Shown piece by piece: positions 20,998-33,470 of a DNA stretch of 64,000 bases. Position numbers and translations under genes: made by a program. Position 1 is the first letter of the stretch, and each line of letters opens with the position of its first letter. This DNA is from Elymus sibiricus (taxonomy: Eukaryota; Streptophyta; Magnoliopsida; Poales; Poaceae), in assembly GCA_039707655.1 (NCBI GenBank), contig CM077667.1:546634222-546698221 (forward strand), written 5' to 3'. The notes beneath the pieces are model-generated. The model was not told where the DNA came from. It did no database searches and was given only the letters and a program-made list of their open reading frames with translations.

Positions 20998-23032
20998 TGT
21001 AGGAGATATGCCATAGAGGCAATAATAATAGTTATTATTTACCTCCAAGTTCGTAATTATGTTTATTTTCCATGCTATAACTGCAACGGTCCTTGAGGCC
21101 GTATATCCACAAAGTCTCAGAGGGAAACCGATATGCACATGTGGAATAATAAACGGTAAAATGTATTCCTAGTCATGCATCCGAGACTAGCTCAAGTGTT
21201 GCGTGATGGTCACGTTTTGCTGATCATGGGCATGACTATGCCGGCAACTTTGAGTACACAATGTTAGAAGAACACTTGTCTTGAATCGACCCAAATTGAT
21301 ATTATGCTATGAGATACATTCGTCACAAGTTAATGGTAAATAACACAGAGAAAGTTAACGTTTGCATAATTCCTTAGACCATGAGAGTATCGAGTTCCTT
21401 CATGCTTGCTTCATGAACTTTGGGGCTTGTTAAACGTCATCCGTAACAGGGTGGCTATTACTGTGGCTTACGGGTTCATGGAAAAGCATGACAAGGGACT
21501 AGATAGCTCAATATTGGGATTTGCTCCTCCAACGATGGAGAGATATTCTTTGAGCCCTCTCGGTGTTACGGTATCCATCATCGTCTGGCCAGACACAGTG
21601 TGATTTGATCACAGGGATGCTGGGAACGCGGGAATGAGAAAAGAGAACAAAACCGGTAACGAGGAAACCTGCATAGTGAACAAGTTGTTGATTCACGGGG
21701 ATGCCATTAAATCTCACCTCGGGTATTTGCAACATATTGTGAAGCAACAAGAATGGCACACGGAAACTAACAAGTTCACTCGAATTTTCATTCGTGTGGA
21801 TATAGGGATCAATATGGATGTCGACGGTTCCCCTATTGATCATTGATTGGAAAGTGTTCTGGTCATCTCTATACTTCATTGAACCTACAGGGTCACACAC
21901 TTAAAGGTCATCTATCTGCTGAGTATTAGACAGGGAGTCAGAGAGAAAGTCACCGGAAAAGTTTCTGAGACACTGGAATAGTTCCAGAGAGAAAGTCAAT
22001 GAAAAAGCTTCGGAGACGACAGAAAAGTTTCAGTGTGAAAACCAGAAATGTTCTGGAGAAAAATCATCATACGAAAATGTTTTGAAACGCGTCTAGAATT
22101 ATTTTAGGGGGTGCCTAAAATGTTCTGGACCTTCAGGAATTTTTTCAGATTAAACAGACACTGAAAATATTTCATGAAAAGTTGTCATTAATAGTGGTGT
22201 GAATAGTGGCAACACTATTATGGTACAACTACCCTTTTAGAGTTTTGTCCCAAAAAATCAAGGCGATGACATGGGGTGGTGGGACCCCCTTTGGGGGGGG
22301 GGGGGTTGCCCACACATGTGTGGCCAGCCATGGGGAGCTCCTCCATGGAGCTCCACTAGCCACCCCATTTTGCCCTTATGAAGGACATTTTGCATGGGCA
22401 TTTTGGTATTTTCAAGTGGCCCTCTACCTCTTGCCTCACACTATAAATAGAGGTCGGGAGAGCTCTGCATTTCACTCATGTTTTCTCTCAACACATGCCA
22501 TGCAATTATCTGCCTTTCTTCTCTCCCTCACATGAAATAGTTTCGTAGCCAAAAGGCTGTCTAGTCTTCGGTAGGGCCTAGTTCTGGGCGGTGAAGCCCT
22601 GCCGGATAGCTGACACCGTATGTGTGCAACCTGGTAGAGAGGTCATAATTTCAATCTTAGTCTGAGAGTGCCTCCCGAAGGGTTGTCCGACTGTCCGTCC
22701 GAGATTCTGAGAGTGCCTCTCAAAGGGCTGTCCGAGATTCTGAGAGTGCCTCCCGAAGAGCTGTCCGAGGGACTGTCTGAGGTTCTGTCCAAGAGCCTCC
22801 CAAAGGGCTATCCGAGGGACCGCCTGAGGGGCTGTCCGAGGGAGTACATCCTCGCGGTTGGGACGTTGTAAAATCCTAACTACGCGGATCTGCACCGACG
22901 ATCTTTGCCAACTCTACTTCCGCTGTGCTACGAGTAGGTAACGATCAGATCAAACCTTGTATGCATCTTCATAGTGGTCCTGGGCTGGTGCGTAGGTCGG
23001 AAATTTTTTGTTTTCTGCTGCGTTTCCCTACA
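20998..23032 (+). mobile_element. 5' LTR of a decayed Ty1/copia element (2035 bp)
   Basis: It begins TGTAGGAGATATGCC and ends TTTCCCTACA, like the solo LTR at 16078 but clearly diverged from it. It is followed by GTGGCATCATGGGCC, a mutated form of the TGGTATCAGAGC primer site. TATAAATAG lies at 22442-22450 and a GGGCTGTCCGAG minisatellite at 22661-22845. The 3' LTR is outside the surviving part. Confidence 0.85.
22661..22845 (+). repeat. Minisatellite inside the copia 5' LTR
   Basis: Units such as GAGAGTGCCTCCCGAAGG and GGGCTGTCCGAG repeat irregularly. The order differs from that at 17721-17880, so the array rearranges between copies of the family. Confidence 0.75.
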
Positions 23033-26000
23033 GTGGCATCATGGGCCATGCTATGCGTAGAGGCAGCGTACGATCTAGAATATATGAGATGTATGGGTGT
23101 TGCACAATATAATTTTGTAGTAGATGAGTTCTATTGCTGAAAATTATTTGTGCAGGTTGTAGATGAAATCTATTACCTAATGTTCTTGTTGCTTCCCTTG
23201 AATCTGCGTATTTCTGATCTTGACGGCATGGTGGAGTTTTACAAAGTTCTGGTAATCCGCAATCATGATAGATCAACAAAGTGCTTCAGTTCTTTGGGTT
23301 CCACCATAGTTAAATAAAGATGAAATTTAGCAGACTAAAGGGCAATGCAGGTATGATCTGCACGGGGTTCTTGCGTATGACGAAGTTCAGTATGGGGCTC
23401 GAGATTTTTTATCTCATGTTTCATACGCCCCGCAAAGTTAATCTAGCGACTTGAATAATCATACTTGATGATTAACATTGGTAGCTGTGGTTTGATTGAA
23501 ACCTTAGAAGCCACGTCAAATAAAATCTTGTATGAACTGATTAGAGGCGTCTAGCTTGGTTTTGCAGGATGAGCATATGATGTGGTATAGTATTCATCAT
23601 ATTTAATGAGATTTTGTATCAGATGACTATATGATGTAACTAAATTGACCTGCGTGTCATGATTCAGCATGATGGCAGGAGCCATATGATTCTCACTTTA
23701 ATGACCTGCGTGCAACCTCAATGTAATGCATTAATTGTATTAGCTATAAAGATAGCATTTTTTTTTGATGCATCGACAAGGTGGTGACAAGCTTTGCGAA
23801 GGTGGTCACCGACGCAAAAGCCAAAGATGGAGAAAAAGGAAAAACAAGCCTTGGTGGAATGGTTCTGCCACGGCTGTTGTTTTAGAAACTGCTGCCACGG
23901 CAAAGTTTTGGCTGAATTTTCATGAAGACAATGAAGACTTCTCTGTCAGAAAGGGCTATACCATATCATGCTATTGTGAATTGCTTGAGATGTTTATCTC
24001 TTTTGATGCACCCTTTTGATTGCGCGGTAGTCGCTTTTATTAGGGTGATCTCTCACTTAAAAATATCAAGTAGTTAGTGTTCTCCCAAGTGTAGCACCGC
24101 CACAGCATGTCTCTTTTCGGGGTGCCACATGGTTGCATGGGCACGAATGATTAGAGAAGTGTAAGGCAGGTGAGGTCAGACCTCGCAGCAAGATCCCTTG
24201 GTTGTCTTGACGTTCAGGCGGGATAGTCCTAAGCTCGAAACACACGCATTGAAAGATAAACAAGAGTCACATAGAGATGTGCTCGGCAAGTTGGCCTACC
24301 AATTGAAATTCCCATCATGAGATGATGATTCTATGGCGATGAATTGAAATGTGGATCTTGAATCATTCACATTCAATTATGAGAGATATTGATTTGAGTG
24401 GGAGTGCACTTTAGAATTAAAATTGTTTAAATCTTAGTGCAATTAATTACTGGACATTGTCCAAAGTGTAAATTGCATTATAGTTGTAGAATATCGGCTC
24501 GCGTTTTCACCTTCCCTGTTGAAAATTGAATAGCTGTAATTTATCTGGTTAAAATTTTACGATTGGTAATGTAATGTGAGGACTATCCTCAAAAGTGCCG
24601 AGAAGGACTTTGTCCTATTGCATACTTGCGGTATTCTCCCGCTGATGCTAATGGATGATGTGACTCTCGTCCATCAATCCAAAAGCTAGAATTCCGCTAT
24701 GGTCAAGTGCAATATGTTTGCTTCCATGAGACCCGAACTTCAAAAGTTTGGGATAGTTATGTGATATTTATGGAACTGGAAATTAGTTTTCAGATACAAA
24801 CAAAAGCCCAAAGATATGAGATATCCAACGCAATGTTTGTTTGCAAGTATAAGCAAAGTGTTTACTATGCATTAGACTGATAATATGGGATCCAGAAGAA
24901 CACCAATCATGAGATGATGGTGCATATAACAACAACTTAAAGAGAAAGAACAAGTCCAAAGGGTGATAGTGAGACTTACACACCTCGGATGTCCGGGGCT
25001 AATGCCACTCTTAAAGTTAGGTGCTTCTTCTATGAGTAGGAAAAATATTGGAAGTAAAGCTGTTAGAAGTATAAAGGTAAGAAGAAATAAGACTGGAAGG
25101 TCCAGCTCAGGTATGAATGTCATACATGTTATAGATGTATAAGAGGCTAGTCAAAGAAGAAATTCTTGGGAATTATGATTAAATTGTTAGTCACTGATTC
25201 TTGGGTATTGTGATTAAATATTAATCACAAGGACACCCGTTCGATTGCATTCTTTTGCAACTCGATGCAAGAATTACTATGGCCTAATAGACTAGCCAGT
25301 AATGAGGTTTTGGATACACACTGGGAACATAGTAAAAGTTACTATACTTTCATCAGTGTATTACCTCTATATTTATTTTCATAAATTCATTTTAGAGTTT
25401 TATACACTCTATCCCAATGCATAACGTTTGATGCAAGAAGGTTGTTCATAAAAGAACAATTGTTGTTCGATGTTATAAATAACATAAGGGCCATACTCCC
25501 ATTGTATATGAGATGTATGCTATGAATATTGATGATAATATATTACCTCTGTATTTATTTTCATTAATTCATTCTAGAGTTTTATACACTCTAGCCCATT
25601 GCATAACGTTTAATGCAAGAAGGCTGTTCATAAAAGAGCAATTATTGTTCAGTGTCATGAATAACAAAAGGGGGCCATACTCCCATTATGAATGGATGTA
25701 TGTTATGATTATTGAAAATAATATAATACATCCATAACAATAAAGCTAAATGTCATAAGACTAAAAGTATACCACAAATGTGTAGCACTGCGTTTTGGTC
25801 ACATTGGAGAAACCTGCATGGAGAAATTCCATATTGATGGATATTTAAATCATTTGATTATGAATCATCTGGCACTTGCAACTTTCATACAAAAGTAAAG
25901 TAACTAAATACCGTTCACAGGCCATGAGGAACGAGCAACAAACTTATTGGTAATCATACATTCTGATGTGTGTAGTCCAATAAGTATTGTTACGAGCAGT

Positions 26001-27541
26001 GGATTTGTCCATCTTCAGTAATGACTCAAGTAGATATGTGAATATTTGCTCAATGAGACATAAATCTGGATCTTTTGAAATAGTTCAAGAGGTCTTCAGA
26101 ATGAAGTAGAAATTATTGTAACAAGAAAAATTATGTTTCTGCAATTAGATTACGGAAAGAATATTTGAGTTACAAGTTTAGCAAATGTCTGATGAGTTAT
26201 GTTTTCATAACTTACACCTCCTGAAACACCACTGAGAGTGGAATGTCCGAGAAGATGTAATCGAACCATATATGATATGGTAAGATCAAAGATGACATAA
26301 ATCAATTTGCCATTATCACTTTTAAAGTAATGCTTTAGAGACTGTGGCTTTTACACTGAAAAGAGCGCCATCAGATCTATTGAAATAATGCCATGGTATG
26401 GTATGCCAAACCATGTTGTGTCTTTTCTTAACATTTGGAATATGGGGCTTGTGTAAGATGTTTACATACCTATTCCAAATCAGACAAGTACTATTTTGTA
26501 GGTTATCCCAAATTGTTGGATAATTCCTCCATCACTATGCCGAGGCAAAAGGTTTGCCACATAGAGCGGTATGATTTTGAAGAAAATGTTTCTTGCAAAA
26601 AGGTGAGTGGGAGGGCAGTGCAACTCAATGAGACAACATTATCTTCATCATCAGGTCAAAGGAAAGAAACCTTGGAAGTAATTGTAGAGTTTCCTACTAT
26701 GACTGATACGGAAGCCTCTACATGAGATGTATGGACTTCGGTTAAACTTGCAGCTGAACCATGTAGGCAAAACTTGTGCAAACATCTCAGGTGTGCAAAT
26801 GAGGTATTGTTGTTAGACAATAGTATACCAACAATATACAAGGAAGCATTGATGGGCCCTAACTTCGGAATTGGCTAAATACCAAAATAATCCAAGATAG
26901 TATCCATATAAATGATTCAAGATTAGATCTTGATAAACCCTCCGAAAGACTTAAAGTCTAAATGAATATTATTGGAACTATAAATTGATATGGATAAAAA
27001 TGTTTTGTCCATAAAGCTTGACTTGTTGCTTATAACAAATTCAAGGAGTTGACTATGATGAGATTGTCTCGCCGTAGCGATGCTTAAAGTCGGTTCGGGT
27101 TATACTAGCAATTAATACATATTTCAACTATGAGATATGACAGATGGATGCCAAAAGTATTTCCATGAGATGGAAATACAGCCAAGGACATGTATGTGAT
27201 ACAGTCCAAAGAATTTTATTGATCCAAAGGATGCTGGTGAGTGTGCAAACTTCAAAGTTCCAGCAATGGACGGAAGCGAGCAAAATGAAGTTGGAATTTT
27301 TGTTTTGATGAAATAGACAAAGAGTTTGATTTCATCAAGTATAACAAAGATGCTTGTGTTTACAAGAAAGTAAGTGGGAGCATAATAATATTTCTAAAAC
27401 TTTGTGTGCATGACACATTGTTGATTAGAGATAATATAAATTTCTTGGCAGGAATTAGTACTTCACTAAAAATAGTTTTTTCAATGAAAGTAGTAAGGGC
27501 TAGGTTGCCTTGGTATTAGGCACAATTATCTTTAGTGATTG
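23033..27541 (+). pseudogene. Decayed copia internal region: leader, integrase and RT remains
   Basis: About 700 bp of non-coding leader is followed by heavily mutated coding sequence. A basic stretch near 23820 could be gag remains, but I cannot assign it. From about 25780 to 26740 integrase and its C-terminal end are recognisable through fragments such as LKRAPSD and KSDKYYFVGYPK. From 26860 to 27541 RT remains appear, including IDPKDAGE, the YKKVSGSI segment and a LLIRDNINFL stretch where the catalytic YVDD box would be expected. Stops occur every few dozen codons. The region ends at 27541, where the CACTA element begins. Integrase before RT is the copia order. Confidence 0.7.
25360..25725 (+). 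repeat. Tandem duplication, 182-bp period, two copies
   Basis: The block starting TTACCTCTATATTTATTTTC at 25361 recurs at 25543. The copies share TTTTATACACTCTA, GCATAACGTTT, TGCAAGAAGG and CCATACTCCCATT and differ by scattered substitutions. It is a local duplication within the dead copia internal region. Confidence 0.8.
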
Positions 27542-27935
27542 CACTACTAGGAAATACCTTATAGGTAGATGCTTAGCAATAGTGCTGTGTAAGAGCCCCC
27601 CGCTACTGTTAATTAGTAGTAGCGTGGGTCACAACCCCATGTTACAGGTACAGGTTAGTAGTAGCGCGGGTGGACACGCCCCTCGCTGCTGCTAAGTGGG
27701 CCCTACAGTTCCCCCATGTCGAGCCACAGTAGCAGCACCGGGTACAAGCCCCTTGCTACAACTAACCTGGTAGCTGTAGTGCAGGGCCTATACCCAGTGC
27801 TGCCACTACCATCACACGAGGCCAGCTGGTGGCCCCATTTAGCAGCAGCGCGTTTCATATGACCCGCACTACAGGTTTCAGACATAGCAGTAGCGCGGTC
27901 CTTCTTTCCAGTGCTACTGCTAAGACGCACCAGCC
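27542..27935 (+). repeat. CACTA left terminal and subterminal repeat region
   Basis: After the CACTACTAGGAAA terminus there are at least six direct or inverted copies of TAGTAGCGCGGGT-like words (for example near 27616, 27660, 27842 and 27890). In CACTA elements such subterminal repeats bind the transposase-associated DNA-binding protein; here that role is inferred. Confidence 0.75.
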
Positions 27936-28551
27936 AAAATGGCCACCTTTTTCTCCCCTCCTCCTCCCTCTCCCTCCCCCTTCTTTATCCCATAGATTGC
28001 TTTCCTCTCCACTTGCTCCCTTCTATCTTGCTTCTCCACCCTCCTCCCTCTCTCACCTTTGCCCCTCCATTAATGGCCCACCTTCCTCACTTGCTTTTCT
28101 TCTCCCTCTCCCTTCTACCCATGCATATCTCTTGCCCCTCCACTCCATTCACTCACTAGCTCCCTCTCCCTCTCGACTAGTTAGATTCATCTAATCCCCA
28201 AGTAGATCTACTCATTAAATGAAGTAAGCTAGCTACCTCCATCTCATTAATGAAGGAGCGTTAAATATCTTTGTCCACTTTGATCCCAAAAGCGACACCG
28301 GCCTCATCACCATGCTCCGTATCTAAATACGTGAGTAAAAAGTATTGTTGTTGAGGAATGGAATTTGTGTGTGTGTGATATGACCGAATTGTGCGTGGCA
28401 TGAGTTTCCTATATGTATTTGCCGAAATGTGCATGACATGAGTTGCCTATGTTTTGCCGAAATGTTGATTTATTTCTGTTTCGGCAAATTTCAGACAAAC
28501 TCGATATGTCCTATTTTTAGGGAAGGTCATGCCGAATTTTTGTATGACTTT

Positions 28552-28571
28552 GATGCATGCATGCATGCATG
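28552..28571. repeat. (ATGC)n microsatellite
   Basis: Four to five TGCA/ATGC units lie just upstream of the transposase start region, with TGCCGAAATGT-like words repeated between 28430 and 28540. Confidence 0.8.
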
Positions 28572-28599
28572 GTTATAATTCTTTTGCTTATACCGCGTA

Positions 28600-30039
28600 G
28601 ACTATCATGAAGGTCAGCGAAAGGATGGTGGATAGATACTTGCGATCCGCAGTGGATGACATGTATGAAAATACCCTGAAGGCGATTTTATGTCCATTCC
28701 GAAGATGAAAAGGAGGAGTCTAGCTCGACCCCTTTAAGGGTGGCCGTTTGAAGGCGCACCTGCTCATGCATGGTTTCATGGAAGGCTATACTCGCTGGAT
28801 AAGTGAAGATGATGATGAGGACATCGATGGGGCGGCCAATAACGACATGGGGCCAGACAAAGAGATGACCGATAATGGACCCGAAGAAGAGGGCGCCGGA
28901 CATGGCGGTGGAGAAGAGGCCAAACATGGCGGAGAAGAGGCCGGACATGACGGAGAAGATGCGGACACGCCGCAGTCTTCTTCGCTACTAAGTTCAGTCA
29001 TGCGGGTCCCTCATGTTCGAGACCTGCTTCGCAAGAAGACGACTAGCAATAGAGCTGCTTCTAGAGAGGAGGCCAAGCTGGCGCAACTGGAGGTAGACTC
29101 AAAGACTCCATTGTATGATGGTTGTGATCCCGAGGTGACCCGCTTGGGTATCACGCTCAAACTTCTAAAGACGAAGGCAAAAAACAAATGGACCGACGCA
29201 AGCCTTGGTGAGCTTTTGAAGTATCTAAAGAAGGTTCTTTCCGCGGGGAATCTGTGTCCTACTAGTGTTGAGGAGGCAAAGAAAATCATGTGCCCTCTTG
29301 ATCTGCCGCACATTAGATACCACGCATGCATCAACGATTGCATCATTTGTCAAAAGGAGCACGCGGAAAAAACCAGCTGTCCAGTGTGCAATGCTTCTCG
29401 ATACAAGAAGGCCTGAAAGAAAGCTCCTCAGAAAGTTTTATGGTACTTTCCGATCACTCCCCATCTGCAGTGTTATTTTGTAGATCCTAAGGAAGCAAAG
29501 CTCATGCGCTGGCACGCGGAGAGGGTGAAGCCTGACGATGGAGATGATCTGAAGCTGAGACACCTCACAGATGCTATCTAGTGGAGAGCATTCAATGCTG
29601 AATATTGATATTTCATAGATGATCCAAGGAACATCATGCTTGGAGCGAGTACTGATGGCATGAATCCATTTGGCAACCAGAACACCAACCATAGCACATG
29701 GCCCGTGTTTGTATGGATGTACAACCTCCCCCTTGGAAGTGCATGAAGACAAAGTACATATACATGAGTATGCTGATTCAAGTGCCAAAACAGCCAAGAA
29801 ATTATATTAATTTGTATCTCGAGCTACTGAAAGAGGAGCTACACATGTTATGGACAACACCGGTCAAGACATGGGATGCCAGCAAAGGATAGTATTTCGA
29901 TATGAGAGCCGTGCTGATGACGACGGTGCACGACTATCTCGGTTACGGATATGTCTCAGGCCAGGTGTGCCACGGATATTGCAGATGCACTAGGTGCATG
30001 GATGATACAACATCTCAGCAACTACCGAAAGATGGAGGG
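28600..30039 (+). pseudogene. CACTA transposase TNP2, N-terminal part
   Basis: This encodes the first half of a TNP2/Transposase_21-type protein, which would bind and cut transposon ends in the nucleus. A degraded N-terminal zinc-type region near 28660-28720 has ILCPF. Next comes KAHLLMHGFMEGYTRW with an acidic, GHGGEEA-repeated insert. The open frame 28748-29416 carries the LKYLKKVLSAGN and CINDCIICQ…CPVCNASRY segments (a Cys-rich motif). After the stop at 29414, the same frame continues with YFPITPHLQCYF, GASTDGMNPFGNQN, WPVFVWMYNLPPW and MLIQVPKQPRNYINLYL. It carries further stops near 29579, 29606 and 29890. An LTR inserted at 30040 cuts the gene after RCMDDTTSQQL. Confidence 0.85.
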
Positions 30040-33000
30040 TGTGACTCCCTGGTTTTGGCAACTTTTTCTTTTCAAAATTTTCCTGGTTTATTTGCAATTT
30101 GTTGGTTTTTTTTGGAATCAATTCCTTTGACTTTGGACTTCAGGTTCTTTGAGTTTCTTCCTTAATGATCCAACACCCTCAAAACCTTGCCAATATTCTG
30201 TCTCACACCCTCTGGACCAAACCCTAAATTTTATCATTCTAAAATAATTCAATTTCTCTTGTGGAAATACCTATTTTCACTACGGGCTGTGAAGCAACCT
30301 ATAGTTTTGTTGATCAGAAAAATTCCAAATTAATACCACACCTTCTTGACATCATCTACTCCCACAATATTCAAAAATATTTCATTGTCCAGTACATTTT
30401 TTTTCCAGAATATTCCTTTTACCTTCTAGACAGAATTGGCCCTTTGTGAAGCAACCTATGTTTCCACAACTCAGAAAATTTCCAAATTAATCCCAAAGAT
30501 ACTAGGAGCCATATATTTCCACATTATCCAAAAATATCTCTTAGGCCAGTTCAATTTTCCAGCAAAGAAATTCTAAGAAGCTTCTGGACATTTCAAACCT
30601 CTGTGAAGGAAGTACCAGCTAGAGGTGTCCATTGGTTCTAAATTTTTTATGACATCTTGTCACCACCAAATAACCTCTCAATACCAAATTTCACCATCAG
30701 GAGTGCATCTATGTGAGTGCAACATCATCAACAAGTTTCTAGACCAGATTGTGAGTTGTACATGACCTATGCTCAAATCGTTGCAAAAATTTCTCAAAAC
30801 TTGCCAGCAGGTAGTCCTTCCAACCTAGAACACCCCAGACAACCCCTTTGGCTCAATCCCCAACTCTCTTCTTCTCTGGAACCCTCCCAAGATCCTATCC
30901 AGAACCTGTTCTGGATGAATTCGAGCAAACTGAGCCATCCCTAGCCCTACCCGTGTCATGAGCATACAATTTGAGCTCAGGTTGATGCACTGGACAAGGT
31001 CTGGCAGGCTTGCGTGGCCTCCAGGTGCCAACACCCATGGTGATCACGAAGCTGGCATGCCTGTGAACGCGCTCTGCGTGCCGACCGTATCGGACGTGAA
31101 TACTCCGGGCGTCCCTCGCTGCCTCCCCTTGTCCATTCATGTCGACATCATCGCCGCCACCCACGTACCCCCTCTAGAAGCCTCTCCCTCGCCAAAAACC
31201 CCCTCGCCGGCTGCCACAGCATGCCACCATTGTGGCAGCCGTGCTGCTACTGTGGCCGCGCTGGCTGTCCTCTTCCCCACAAGCCGTCGGCTCGTGCATT
31301 AACTCACCTGGCCTCCTCTGTCACCTCGCCGCACTCCGCAACGGCCAGCTCACCATCCTTGCTCCGCCAGCAAGACCATGGCGGCTTGCGGCCACTGTCG
31401 ACCTCTCCCCGCCTATAAAAGCTCCGCCCGGCTCGTCCCAGCTCCCCACCACACTCCATCCACCTCCAATCGAGCCCCAGCTCGCCGAGCCAATGCCGGG
31501 AGACACTCTGGCCTCGCATCTCACTGGAGTTCTGCCGCCAAGTGAGCTCCGTCACCCACCAGCTCCACCGCACCCAGCCCCATCCAACTCCACCCATGAG
31601 CTCAGGGCATTCTCCTGGTGCCTCCTGACCTCTCCCCTAGCCAAGCCGCTGCCGGAGTTGCCATTTTCGATGACCACCGCAGCCAGCCACCACCGGAGAG
31701 GAAGGGGGCGACGCCGTTAGGCCACCTCCGGAGATGTTGCGGGTATGGGGAGAACCGCCGTTGACCGCTCGATCCATCCCCGCCGTCTCCCGACCTCGCC
31801 GCCATCGCTATCGCCGGCAATCGCCGTCAGTGAGCCGCCCCGCCTCTGTCTCTCTCTTTCTCGCTCTTTTAAATCTGACCAAGGGCCCCACCCGTCAGCG
31901 ACTCTGGCCCGCGCCCGAAGCGGTATAAGTGGAGGCGCCCCTCCAATTTACGACTTCGACGTGGCCCGCTGGAGGATTTTCTATTTTCTATTTAAATTCC
32001 AGATTTGACCAGCAACTTTGACCAGCTCTAGTTTTTAAACCACGAGTCCAAATCAATTGATTCTTTTTGCTGTGGTTTTGTATTAAGCCCCTTTATTTTT
32101 TGGCAAAATTTGGAATATTTCCAATATTCACAGAATTTTTGGCAACCAGAAATGCTTTATGTAACATTTTCTTTTGCTATTTAAAAATATTTTCAGAAGG
32201 AAATTACTTTGGTGTTGAAGACCAGGAGTTTGTTGACACTCCACTTGAGCAAGGCAAGACACATCATCCATTGCATAAGGCATTACAATAGTGTTGGCTA
32301 TATTGAATTATTTCCTTTGCATTAATTTAATTCGAGATAAAAATGACCTAGCTCATATTGTTTTATGTTATAGCAAGCCCTAGCAAGTATGATAAGATAA
32401 TTTTGTCTGATGCATATTCACTGAAATCTAAGTGTGATGGTTGATCAAGTGCCATCGACCCGGACTTACCCGTGCAGCCACATCTGCCGAAATGGGACGG
32501 CCTTGACTTGGTCTAACCGCGTGCTCCTTTACCGGTACCTCCAAAGAGGGAAGGTTATGCGTGCGTGCTGCCCTAATCAGGTAGACGATGATAACCTTGT
32601 GAGCCAAGTTGAGTTATTTGCCGGCATCCCTGTTTGGGACAGTTTAGTCGGCCACGACGGTGGCAGGTGTCAGGAGTGACATAGGGGCCACCCAGGGCAT
32701 GACCCAGAAGGGGAATGATTGTCGGTGGTACGATAGAGGAGTCACGGGTTGGGCAAGTTTCATTGGACGAATGTCCATGGTGTGGGTAAAGTGCACAACC
32801 TCTGCAGAGTGTAAGAATCTATTCGAATAGCCGCGTCCACAGTATTGGGCACAGTCCGCACTAGGTCACACTGTATGATCAACAATAATAATGATGCAAG
32901 AACTTGTCTTAAGCCCAGATGTGATCTTTGTATCACCAGTGCTCCGGGGGTCATGTGGTGAACCCGGAGGAGAGTAAGTTGGTAACAGTAAGTGAGCAGC

Positions 33001-33470
33001 TTAAAGCATGCCTGTTTCCTAAACATTTAATCTAGTCCTTGCCATGCTATTGTTTGCTACACTGTTTTGGTTGCTGTGAGCTTGCGAGTACATTCCAAGT
33101 ACTCACCTAGCGTATCGTGCCAGATGCAGGAGAAGCTGAGGATGGAGATCCCGATGGTTCGTGCTACGCTAACTAGGTCGTGTCCCAGCAGTGTCCCTAT
33201 GGGATGGAGTCTCCCACCCGATGTTCCGCTACGCTGTAGAAGTTTCCGCTATAATTGAGACCCTTGAGATGTTTCATAAATAATGTAGATACTGTCACAG
33301 CACGAGTAGTGCTCCCGGCTTCACTGTCTTACGTAATATCCGAGCTTGTACTTGTACCAAATTAATAAAGATCAGTTCTGTTCTGTTCCAAGCTGTTATG
33401 TGTTTCTAGAAGACATGATCTCTGGGTTGGGAACACGGGGTAAACCGGTTCTTTGAGCCGGGGTGCCACA
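30040..33470 (+). mobile_element. Gypsy solo LTR (3431 bp) inside TNP2
   Basis: It runs from TGTGACTCCCTGG to …GGGTGCCACA and is flanked by GAGGG (30035-30039) and GCGGG (33471-33475), a 5-bp TSD with one mismatch. It is related to the 4.2-kb LTR at 58606-62821. Shared features are the GCAGAGTGTAA…CTATTCGAATAG block at 32802-32830 and TTGCGAGTACATTCCAAGTACTC near 33083. TATAAAAG at 31414-31421 is a likely promoter. No internal region is present. Confidence 0.85.

Noticed and set aside
26435..26725. 96-aa frame that might look like a host gene
   Set aside because: It contains KSDKYYFVGYPK and sits between integrase and RT remains, so it is decayed copia coding sequence.
27940..28190. Pyrimidine-rich frames of 82-121 aa
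   Set aside because: A CT-rich tract in the CACTA 5' region gives Leu/Ser/Pro low complexity; no coding evidence.
31232..31820. Proline- and serine-rich frames near 31 kb
   Set aside because: Inside the solo LTR at 30040-33470; composition artefact.
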